Shown piece after piece: positions 19,361 through 25,897 of a DNA stretch of 25,897 nt (within the stretch, counting starts at the first letter, position 1; the number at the start of each line of letters is the position of its first letter). The translations under genes and the position numbers were made by a program. Source of the DNA: a virus; the IMG/VR virus record IMGVR_UViG_3300046690_000156, positions 1 to 25,897 of that record, one strand, 5' to 3'. Under the pieces are notes generated by a model, which worked only from the letters and a program-made list of their open reading frames with translations, did not search any database and had not been told where the DNA came from.

Positions 19361-21433
19361 ATGGAACTGCAAATCGTGAGCGACTACCCGCTCATAGACG
19401 ATGTCTGGCAGGTGATCATCGACACCTGCCGCCGTTACCCGTCCATCACCGGCATCCAGGAGATCACCGCTGCTGACGACATCGACGTGGACCGACCCCT
19501 GCTAGTGCTGGGCAGACCCGAACGGGCCGCAGGACTGACGCCCACCGCTCGGATGCCGCTGTCCGTGAAGCAGATCCTGGGGACCAGTGGCGGCGGCACC
19601 AAGCTGGACCACGCCATCCGACTGATCGCCAACCCGCTTGCCGAGGTCCAACGGGTGACCCTGAGCACACCCCCGAGGTGGCGCGATGAGGTGATCGCCG
19701 TGGACATCGAGGTCTCCGGGGACATCCAGGTGGACGAGCCCGAGGACACCGAACTGCTCTCGGTTTCTGTGGCCCGTCAGTCCAGCCCCACCACGATCGA
19801 GACGTACGCCTTCACTCAGGAGGCCCTGAGATCGCCGGAGACGCGCCAGACCCTCATCTGGCTGGTCAGCGCCAACCGCACGATCTGGCACAACGGCAAG
19901 TTCGACTGCCGCTGGCTGATCCCGTACCTCGGGCGGACCATCTACCCGGACCACGACACCATGCTCATGCACGCCTGCCTGTACCCGGCAGCGGGTGAGA
20001 ACTCCCTCAAGGATCTCGCCAAGCGAATGTTCAACGCGCCGGATTGGGAAGCGGATGTCAAGAAATACACGCGGAGCAAGGCGCACTACGAGCGCATCCC
20101 GCAAGACGTACTGGTGGACTACAACCAATGGGATGTCTACTGGACGATCCGGCTGTTCGACAGACTGTGGGATGAACTTGACTACCATGCGCCAGCTAAG
20201 GCGCTGTACTACAAACACGTACTCCCCGCCTCGCACATGTTGCAGGACGTAGAGCAATACGGGATGCCGGTGGACACCGAGTACGGTGAACTGCTGTCCG
20301 AAGAACTGGGGATCGAGATCTCCCGGATCACCGACGATTTGCGCGATCTCGTTCACAGCGACACCTTCAACCCCGGATCGACGCAACAGATCCAGCAGAT
20401 CCTCACCAACCGCTGGGGCTACACACTCAGCAGCACCGACGAGAAGTCCCTCGCCACGCTGCGACTGACCCAGATCCCTGATGATCTTGAGACGTTCTGC
20501 GGGGGTGTGCTCGATTACCGGTCGCTCTCCAAGATCCGGGGCACGTACCTCACCGGGATCTTGAGCAAGGTCCGCGACGGTCGGGTCCACCCGACGTTCC
20601 TCCTGCACGGCACCAGCACCGGCCGGTTGTCCTCGCGTAAGCCCAACGCCCAGAACCTCAAGAACGACGAGGAGGGCAGGCCGTCCGTCAAGCGGATGTT
20701 CCATGCCCGGCCGGGCCGGGCCATCGTCGGGGTGGACTACGCACAGGCTGAGCTACGTGTCATGGCCGAGCTGTCCGGTGATGAGCTGATGATCGCTGAT
20801 CTCCAGGCCGATGCTCCGGACTTCTTCGACAACATGCTGCCGTCCGTGTTCCCTGACGTGGACTTCACCCTGCTGACCAAGGAACAGCGCAAGCCCTACC
20901 GGCTCCGCCTCAAGCGGGTGGTGTACGGCACCAGCTACGGTCTGACCGCGCCCAGTGTGGCCACCCTGTTGACGCTGGAGGGCACGCCGACCACAGCAGC
21001 GGAGGCGGCGTTCATCCAGAACGGCTACCTCGGCAGGTATCCCGGACTCCGGGCGTGGCGGGCCAGCATTGGCGAGCGGGTGGTTGCCGGGGATGATCTG
21101 ATCACGCCGTTCGGTCGCCGGTTCCAACAGGACACGGTGACCGCTGGCTACTGGCGGCGCATCCAGAACCAGGCGTTGGCCTTCACCCCGCAATCCATTG
21201 CCAGTGACATCTGCGTCACAGCAGCGATCGCACTGCACCCGTTGCTGTTGACAATGGACGCGCACATCATTGTGCTGGTGCATGATCAGATCTGTGCGGA
21301 ATGCCCCGAAGAAGATGCACAAGAAGTGGCCGACTTGATAGCCGAGAACATGCGTGAAGCAGCGCGGCTCTACTTCACCCGCACTCCCTTCCTTTGCGAC
21401 GGACATTTCGGTGCTCATCTTGCCCAAGTCTGA
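19361..21433 (+). CDS. Family A DNA polymerase with 3'-5' exonuclease (690 aa)
   Basis: ATG 19361 follows ATAGGAGCCACC. After an N-terminal extension of about 105 residues of unknown fold come exonuclease motifs: VDIEVSG (about residue 114), IWHNGKFDCRWL (about 174-185) and NQWDVYWT (about 255). The polymerase part has GRLSSRKPNAQN (about 420), motif A GVDYAQAELRVMAELSGD (about 456-473), motif B RLKRVVYGTSYG (about 514-526) and motif C VLVHDQICAE (about 637-646). All core Asp residues are present, but motif C reads HDQ where most family members have HDE. The 5'-3' exonuclease domain of bacterial Pol I is absent, as usual in phages. This is the replicative polymerase. Confidence 0.95.
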   Translation: MELQIVSDYPLIDDVWQVIIDTCRRYPSITGIQEITAADDIDVDRPLLVLGRPERAAGLTPTARMPLSVKQILGTSGGGTKLDHAIRLIANPLAEVQRVTLSTPPRWRDEVIAVDIEVSGDIQVDEPEDTELLSVSVARQSSPTTIETYAFTQEALRSPETRQTLIWLVSANRTIWHNGKFDCRWLIPYLGRTIYPDHDTMLMHACLYPAAGENSLKDLAKRMFNAPDWEADVKKYTRSKAHYERIPQDVLVDYNQWDVYWTIRLFDRLWDELDYHAPAKALYYKHVLPASHMLQDVEQYGMPVDTEYGELLSEELGIEISRITDDLRDLVHSDTFNPGSTQQIQQILTNRWGYTLSSTDEKSLATLRLTQIPDDLETFCGGVLDYRSLSKIRGTYLTGILSKVRDGRVHPTFLLHGTSTGRLSSRKPNAQNLKNDEEGRPSVKRMFHARPGRAIVGVDYAQAELRVMAELSGDELMIADLQADAPDFFDNMLPSVFPDVDFTLLTKEQRKPYRLRLKRVVYGTSYGLTAPSVATLLTLEGTPTTAAEAAFIQNGYLGRYPGLRAWRASIGERVVAGDDLITPFGRRFQQDTVTAGYWRRIQNQALAFTPQSIASDICVTAAIALHPLLLTMDAHIIVLVHDQICAECPEEDAQEVADLIAENMREAARLYFTRTPFLCDGHFGAHLAQV
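19664..19674 (-). repeat. Dispersed motif copy 11
   Basis: Exact copy on the minus strand in the DNA polymerase gene, read as Ser-Thr-Pro-Pro, between the N-terminal extension and the exonuclease domain. Confidence 0.8.
20501..20511 (+). repeat. Dispersed motif copy 12
   Basis: Exact copy on the plus strand in the DNA polymerase gene, read as Gly-Gly-Val-Leu. Confidence 0.8.
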
Positions 21434-21434
21434 G

Positions 21435-21905
21435 ATGCCGCAGTCGATCTTGTCCATTGATCCCGGCCCTCACACCGGGTGGGTCGAGTTCGCCATCTCG
21501 GCAGACAGTGCGGCCGAGATCTATGCACATGGGCTGGTGTATCCCTCGGACTACTCCACGATCGCCACGATCTACCGGAGCTTCCTCCACTCAGCACACC
21601 CCCCGACACTGGTGATCTGCGAGAAGTGGATCGACATCCCCTACATCGACCACGCCACGGCCAGTGAGGTGGTCCAGCAGCAGATCGGGGTGATCCGGCA
21701 GCTCACCCAGGACGGGGGTGTGCCCCTCGTCCTGGCCCCGCCGCAGGCCCGGACGCAGATCACCCCGGAGACGCTGTACGCCTCCGGGTACCGCATGGAG
21801 GGACGGGACTACGACCACGTCCGCCAGGCCACCAGACACGGTCTAGCATGGCTGGTCGATCACCGCCACAGGCCGACCATCGACCGGCTGTACCCCCGGA
21901 ACTAG
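21435..21905 (+). CDS. RuvC-like Holliday junction resolvase (156 aa)
   Basis: ATG 21435 starts one base after the polymerase stop. The N-terminal strand ILSIDPGPHTGWVEFA carries the first catalytic Asp (about D9), VICEKW gives the Glu (about E63) and DYDHVRQATRHGLAW gives the C-terminal Asp region, matching the RuvC-type resolvase fold. It would cut branched DNA during recombination or before packaging. It is the last rightward gene; its stop TAG lies in the left arm of the following terminator. Motif copies are at 21593 and, with one mismatch, 21714. Confidence 0.85.
   Translation: MPQSILSIDPGPHTGWVEFAISADSAAEIYAHGLVYPSDYSTIATIYRSFLHSAHPPTLVICEKWIDIPYIDHATASEVVQQQIGVIRQLTQDGGVPLVLAPPQARTQITPETLYASGYRMEGRDYDHVRQATRHGLAWLVDHRHRPTIDRLYPRN
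21593..21603 (-). repeat. Dispersed motif copy 13, rightmost exact copy
   Basis: Exact copy on the minus strand in the resolvase gene, in another frame (Ala-His-Pro-Pro). No exact copy lies to its right; a one-mismatch copy is at 21714-21724. Confidence 0.8.
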
Positions 21906-21934
21906 CCCGGCCGCTCATACCGGGCCGGGCTAGT
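21901..21934. terminator. Terminator between convergent transcription units
   Basis: A perfect 12-bp stem (21901-21912 with 21923-21934) with a 10-base loop lies between the resolvase and the end of the minus-strand tail genes. It includes the resolvase TAG and reaches to one base before the TGA of the facing gene, so it can serve both directions. Confidence 0.8.
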
Positions 21935-22270
21935 TCACCCAGGGAGGATCAGATGCGGATTGAGCGGTATCCAGGTGGAGGTTCCACGTTTCCAGATCGT
22001 ATGAGGTAGTGCGTAGTAGACGCAGATCTTGTGGCTGGAGGTTTCAAAGGTCAGCTTCGATCCACTTATCGTCGCCGGTACGGTGAACACGTTGCTGACA
22101 ATGGTGACGGTAGCTCCAGAGGTTTGTGTCCATGTTCCGGTGGGCAGCGTTATCACGGTGAATGGTTCGACCGGCAACTCCGCGATAACAGTGACTTCTG
22201 AGACCTGAACCGTGCTTGGGATATGTGTTGCAGCGACTGTAACTACAGAGACCTGAACGGTAGAGGTCAT
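21935..22270 (-). CDS. Small beta-rich tail-associated protein (111 aa)
   Basis: On the minus strand ATG 22270 overlaps the stop of the upstream gene (ATGA). The product is rich in Thr, Val and Ser and begins with a two-fold repeat, STVQVSVVTV and STVQVSEVTV, followed by beta-like stretches (TGTWTQTSGATVTIVSNVFT). There is no signal peptide. It ends the late operon against the convergent terminator. It could be a small tail, head-decoration or adhesion protein, but no family is recognised. Context is the only support for a structural role. Confidence 0.72.
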   Translation of the reverse strand: MTSTVQVSVVTVAATHIPSTVQVSEVTVIAELPVEPFTVITLPTGTWTQTSGATVTIVSNVFTVPATISGSKLTFETSSHKICVYYALPHTIWKRGTSTWIPLNPHLILPG

Positions 22271-23622
22271 GATGGGATCAATCTGATGTTCAGGTTGGCC
22301 CGGTCAGTGATCGCAGCATTCTCACCTGTTGTCAAGGACACAGGCACGTCAGTGAACGTGGTGGTCAGCAGAGAGGTCGGGCCGGTGGAAATGGTAGTAG
22401 TTCCCTGCATGAGCACCGCTGCGACGTGTCTGGTACCAGACAGGGTCCGTGCCTTGATCTTGAAAGTGACTGCGCCCAGGTCCAACAGCTCTGCGATGTG
22501 GACCGTGATGTAGTCGGCTGTTGTCGGAGCATCTTTCGACTCGATGTAGGTCGAGTCGCTGCCATCGCTCAACGCTGTGGGGATGTCCGCTGCGCCGCCC
22601 ACATTCGTCCACGCGCCAGGGTTGTCGATCACCGTAGCTGGATGCGATGCAGTACCCAGTACAGCGATCTGGAGCGTGTCGTTGCCCGAGGCACCGAGAT
22701 CATCGGTGGCTGTCGAGGTCCAGATGTAGAAGCCGGGGTCCGTCAACGTTGCTGTCTGCTGGAGCGCAGCGTTCGCTGTACCGATGCCGGTCGGGTAGGT
22801 CGCCACGTTGGTCAGCGTGGGCGTGGAGGTTCCAGACGGGACCGACGTGAACGCCCCCACCAAGGTGGCTATCGTGCCATCAGAATCGTTAGCAGCCGAT
22901 GTGACCGTTACTAGGGAACCAGCAGACACTGACTGGTCGATTCCGGCGAGCACCGTAGGGGCGACGTTCCCGACCGGCCCGACCGCCGTCATCGTGCCGG
23001 TGACCGTCTTGATGTCATCGAACGTCACGTCGATGGTGACGGAGTCATTGTTGCCGAGCTGAGTACGGATGATCGTGGTTCCGGCTCCGGCATTCACCGC
23101 CGCACCCGAAGCGTAGGACTGGATCGCCGTCGTAGAGTCCCCGGCGAACAATTGCATGTTGATGGTGCCGTCAGTGGTGGTCGTGCCAGTGTTGATCTGC
23201 AACTCGCAGCGGTACAGCGTGGCGGCGGTCAGGGCCGCAGTGGTGGTGAACTTCGTAGATCCGGCAGCATCCTGCACCACGAACTTGTTGCTGCCGTCGA
23301 TGCCCACTTTTGTTACTGACGCGAATGCGGAGTTTACCAGCGCGTACAGAGTACGGGACGCGATCAGGGTATTCATCGTGAAATATACCCTGGTGGCGAT
23401 TGTGGTAGTTCCTGTGTACGCCCAATACGCCCGCCATCCAGCGGCGGTCCCTTGGTTGCAACGCCACCCGGTGGAGCCGTGCGCAACGCCTACGTTGGAG
23501 TATGTCCAGACGCTGGAAGCTGGAGTGACGTTGGCGAGTGCGTCACCCCCGGTGTTGGAGTTGGCGGTCGTCAGAGTTGTACCGGACGCCGTGCCTTCGC
23601 AAGTGTTCTGGATGATTGTCAT
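22267..23622 (-). CDS. Minor tail protein with lectin- and Ig/PKD-like domains (451 aa)
   Basis: ATG 23622 overlaps the previous stop (ATGA); earlier in-frame starts would lie inside the upstream gene. The first 220 residues look like a concanavalin-like beta-sandwich seen in phage tail proteins, ending in TIDVTFDDIKTVTGT. Residues about 225-325 (NVAPTVLAGIDQSVSAGSLV and ATLTDPGFYIWTSTATDDLG) fit a PKD/Ig-like domain. The last 110 residues form another beta domain (WTNVGGAADIPTALSDGSDS). Such proteins decorate the tail tip and bind host surface sugars. Base composition is AT-richer than in the early genes. Confidence 0.8.
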   Translation of the reverse strand: MTIIQNTCEGTASGTTLTTANSNTGGDALANVTPASSVWTYSNVGVAHGSTGWRCNQGTAAGWRAYWAYTGTTTIATRVYFTMNTLIASRTLYALVNSAFASVTKVGIDGSNKFVVQDAAGSTKFTTTAALTAATLYRCELQINTGTTTTDGTINMQLFAGDSTTAIQSYASGAAVNAGAGTTIIRTQLGNNDSVTIDVTFDDIKTVTGTMTAVGPVGNVAPTVLAGIDQSVSAGSLVTVTSAANDSDGTIATLVGAFTSVPSGTSTPTLTNVATYPTGIGTANAALQQTATLTDPGFYIWTSTATDDLGASGNDTLQIAVLGTASHPATVIDNPGAWTNVGGAADIPTALSDGSDSTYIESKDAPTTADYITVHIAELLDLGAVTFKIKARTLSGTRHVAAVLMQGTTTISTGPTSLLTTTFTDVPVSLTTGENAAITDRANLNIRLIPS

Positions 23623-24689
23623 GGCGTGTGCGCTCCTGAGTTGAACATCCAGGCTTTGGTGGTACCGAACACGCTGGGTGCTTTGAGTGGCTGTCCACGC
23701 CATGCAATTGGTGTGTCGGACTCATCGGAGTAGACATTATTGAGTTCCGTCAATGACCAGATGGTCGTCGGGTCGATACGCATCTGCGTATAGACACCAA
23801 ACTCCTGGCTCTGATTAGGCGTGAACCGGTTGCTACTAATGTACGCGGAGTTTCCAGTGTAGGTGTTCTGCGTGAGATGGATACCACAGGCCCCGTACTC
23901 GAACCAGTTACGTTGAATAGTAATGGACACGTTATTGAACGCCGGGTCACTGATGATGCCGTGACAGTTGGGCCAGACTTGCTCTGCGGTGGGTGACGGG
24001 TTGGCGGTGGAGTTCATGCCAGTCAGAGTTGAGAACTTCATGACACAACGATTGCCGTCGATCATGTGGTTGATCCCACCGCGTATCTGAACACCATCAT
24101 TATGGGACCAATACGGATGCGCAGCGTTCCCCGACTGGTCTGCGTCGTCGGTACGGAACCCTGGATCGTGGACATAGTTGCCCATCACGGTATGAGTACC
24201 GGACGTGAGATACACCCCGTCATTGACATTGCTGATGTTATTTCGTTGGACAGTAGCGGTTCCACCAGTCAGTTTGACCCCAACGACATACCAGATTGAG
24301 TTATTAGCGCTTGTCGTGTCATCGTATTGTGTTAGCTCACAGTTCTCAATGAGCACGTTGTTGCCATTAGAGAGGATCAATGCGTCAGTCGTGAACGACG
24401 TAATGGTGTGAGACACCACTTTGCAGTTGCGAATGACCACATTATCCGCACCGATGTTGACCAGACCACGGATCAGGTACCCGTCGATGACGGTACCGGG
24501 TGTGGTGATCGTCCAGTTGCCGTTGTGGATAAGAAGGTCAGTGTTGGTCAAACCACTGACAGCCAATCCCGTATTGGTGTCATCAGGCTTGGAAGTACCG
24601 ATGATGAAAGGGGGTACTCCGGGAGGACGCGGCTTTCGCTGAGGCGCAACCCAGTTGGTGCCATCGAACTTCCAGAGCTGTCCAGCCAT
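23619..24689 (-). CDS. Right-handed beta-helix tail spike, possible depolymerase (356 aa)
   Basis: I choose ATG 24689, which overlaps the preceding stop (TGATG), over the adjacent GTG. After a short N-terminal region (GQLWKFDGTNWVAPQRKP) the protein shows successive beta-helix rungs typical of pectate-lyase-like folds: VIDGYLIRGLVNIGADNVVI then RNCKVVS, LIENCELTQYD, VQRNNISNVNDGVYL, and IDGNRCVMKFS. His and Asp clusters such as PYWSHNDGVQI could be part of an active site. Tail spikes of this type bind or degrade host polysaccharide. Whether it is an enzyme cannot be told from sequence. It lies in the late operon with other tail genes. Confidence 0.85.
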   Translation of the reverse strand: MAGQLWKFDGTNWVAPQRKPRPPGVPPFIIGTSKPDDTNTGLAVSGLTNTDLLIHNGNWTITTPGTVIDGYLIRGLVNIGADNVVIRNCKVVSHTITSFTTDALILSNGNNVLIENCELTQYDDTTSANNSIWYVVGVKLTGGTATVQRNNISNVNDGVYLTSGTHTVMGNYVHDPGFRTDDADQSGNAAHPYWSHNDGVQIRGGINHMIDGNRCVMKFSTLTGMNSTANPSPTAEQVWPNCHGIISDPAFNNVSITIQRNWFEYGACGIHLTQNTYTGNSAYISSNRFTPNQSQEFGVYTQMRIDPTTIWSLTELNNVYSDESDTPIAWRGQPLKAPSVFGTTKAWMFNSGAHTP

Positions 24690-25615
24690 CACATAGCCTG
24701 CAACCAGAGATCATTGACCTTCGGGCTCGGAGGTGCATCCGGCCCTACCCACACGGACAAACCGGTGGGGTTGATGTCCGACCCGTAACTGGTACCTCCT
24801 TCGATGTTGAACATCCCCAGCCCGGCAGGCATGAAGGCAGTGGCTATGCGTGTACTCGAATCGAGCGGGGTGACACCACTGGCAGCACCCTTCTCCGTCG
24901 TCGGGATGGCTCCGACAGCAGCGGCGGTGGACGGGATCGTTGGCTTGCCGGAGAGGTCGGCATAGGCACCCGACGTGGCAACCGTGGCAAACGTCGGCTT
25001 GCCGGTGATGGAGGTCCACGATGTGGCAACCGTGCCCGGCCCCCAGACCGGGCCAGCTCCGGTAACCACCAATGCCTGACCGGTGGTCGCACCCGCAGTG
25101 GTCACATCCGTCAGACCGGCCAGAGTGGTGGACCCACCACCTCCCGTGACCGGCGTACCAGCGGCGTTGATGACCTGACCGCTGCTGTTCAGCCCGGCCA
25201 GACCACCCGGCTTGCTGCGCATGTACACCGGGTCCGGTGTGTCCGGTGCGATGGACGACACAACCACCAGATTGAGGTTGATCCCACCCGGCAGATCGGA
25301 CAGCTTCGGCTGGATGTAGTAGTTCTGGCCGGACCCGTCGCTGAGCTGTTCCTCAACGAAGATCTGCCAGCCGGTCTGCATGATGTCCGGATCGTCGGAC
25401 GCCGGGAACGACGTGGTGATCGACCCGGCTCCGAGGCCGGTACTCGCCAACGACACGATCAACTTGCCGCCACGCGGATAGATGGCCGTACCATCCGTCC
25501 GGTTGACCCGTTCTGTCAGCGTGAACTGGATCTTGCCGCTCTTGGGTGTGTTGTCCAGGTTCAGCCACGTTCCGACGATCGGAACCTGATCCCATCCCGT
25601 TGTCGGATTCGTCAT
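24689..25615 (-). CDS. Tail fibre / minor tail protein with repeats (308 aa)
   Basis: ATG 25615 overlaps the stop of the upstream membrane protein gene (ATGA). The N-terminal 120 residues form a beta domain found at the base of actinophage tail fibres (VPIVGTWLNLDNTPKSGKIQ; YYIQPKLSDLPGGIN). Then come Gly/Thr-rich segments and two approximate repeats of about 20 residues, TVATSWTSITGKPTF and TVATSGAYADLSGKPTI, common in phage tail fibres. The last part (GPDAPPSPKVNDLWLQAM) resembles a small attachment domain. It likely links the tail to the beta-helix spike encoded next and takes part in host recognition. Confidence 0.82.
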   Translation of the reverse strand: MTNPTTGWDQVPIVGTWLNLDNTPKSGKIQFTLTERVNRTDGTAIYPRGGKLIVSLASTGLGAGSITTSFPASDDPDIMQTGWQIFVEEQLSDGSGQNYYIQPKLSDLPGGINLNLVVVSSIAPDTPDPVYMRSKPGGLAGLNSSGQVINAAGTPVTGGGGSTTLAGLTDVTTAGATTGQALVVTGAGPVWGPGTVATSWTSITGKPTFATVATSGAYADLSGKPTIPSTAAAVGAIPTTEKGAASGVTPLDSSTRIATAFMPAGLGMFNIEGGTSYGSDINPTGLSVWVGPDAPPSPKVNDLWLQAM

Positions 25616-25866
25616 GGTGCGGGCCTCCCGATGGCCTGAGAGCCATCACTCTCCTTGGTGACCGTACCGATCACCTTGACGCGCTGCGGCCGGTTGGCCA
25701 GGGCCAGCCCGCCACCAACAAGCCCGAGCGCGCACGCAGCGATGTACAGCCACTGCGGCGCTTCCTCCTTGGTGATGAACCCGAGGACTCCCAGGATGAT
25801 GATCCCGATCACCACGATGCAGTACGTGATGATCCGTGCCGTGGGTGACAGCAGCTTGTCGTCCAC
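25612..25866 (-). CDS. Holin-like two-span membrane protein
   Basis: The product has two membrane spans, ARIITYCIVVIGIIILGVLG (about residues 10-29) and WLYIAACALGLVGGGLALA (about 39-57), joined by a short charged loop (TKEEAPQ) and followed by a basic tail, the layout of a class II holin. GTG 25866 with GGAG nine bases upstream is a reasonable start, giving 84 aa. However the frame stays open to the window edge (IKAVPQEFTA before the GTG), so the true start may lie outside. Its place next to tail-fibre genes fits a lysis gene, but holins are only inferred from size and topology; a general membrane protein is also possible. Confidence 0.65.
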   Translation of the reverse strand: MDDKLLSPTARIITYCIVVIGIIILGVLGFITKEEAPQWLYIAACALGLVGGGLALANRPQRVKVIGTVTKESDGSQAIGRPAP

Positions 25867-25897
25867 AGCGGTGAACTCCTGCGGGACCGCCTTGATG

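Overview
The window looks like the early/replication arm plus the distal tail end of the late arm of a tailed bacteriophage (Caudoviricetes). High GC, dense ATGA/TGATG-coupled genes, GTG starts, and families common in actinobacteriophages (DUF2786, a TIGR04338-like metallohydrolase, DUF6011, small Cys-rich proteins, Cas4-like exonuclease, Sak4-like ATPase, DUF669) point to an actinobacterial host; the genus cannot be read from this sequence. No integrase, terminase, capsid gene or tRNA was found here.

Layout. (1) 1-1650: a GC-rich leader with a strong terminator, palindromes and pentamer repeats; three small genes (58, 63 and 59 aa), two of them separated by an 18-unit ACC microsatellite; then a non-coding gap holding a very long imperfect inverted repeat (arms 1138-1240 and 1287-1389) and tandem 12-bp and 11-bp repeats, followed by a 29-aa membrane peptide. 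(2) 1694-13800: one long rightward string of about 25 mostly small genes, including an ArdC-like antirestriction/zinc-peptidase protein, a DUF2786 protein coupled to a second zinc metalloprotein, DUF6011 and zinc-ribbon proteins, two helix-turn-helix proteins, an SF2 helicase and an HNH endonuclease. (3) 13801-21905: after a terminator and possible promoter, a replication/recombination module: Cas4-like exonuclease, Sak4-like ATPase, DUF669 (SSB-like), primase-helicase, family A DNA polymerase and RuvC-like resolvase. (4) 21901-21934: a terminator between convergent units. (5) 21935-25866 on the minus strand: five overlapping late genes read leftward - a holin-like membrane protein, a tail fibre with repeats, a beta-helix tail spike, a multidomain lectin/Ig-like tail protein and a small tail-associated protein.

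Two signals cut across the gene map. An 11-bp word GGGGGTGTGCT (usually preceded on the complementary reading by C or G) occurs 13 times exactly between 985 and 21603, in different reading frames and between genes, strictly alternating in orientation, and is absent from the late arm; this looks like a dispersed protein-binding site comparable to mycobacteriophage stoperators. A second motif, GAACAGGAGCCA, sits before many starts like the start-associated sequences of cluster K mycobacteriophages. The long hairpin at 1138-1389 has differences between its arms that mostly keep G-U pairing in the rightward transcript, suggesting a structured RNA.

How the genes work together: the first 14 kb probably encode host take-over and anti-defence functions, the next 8 kb copy and recombine the genome, and the minus-strand genes build the host-recognition end of the tail and assist lysis. 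If read in reverse complement, this is the usual order of a siphophage right half, so base 1 may lie near a genome end; that is inference only.
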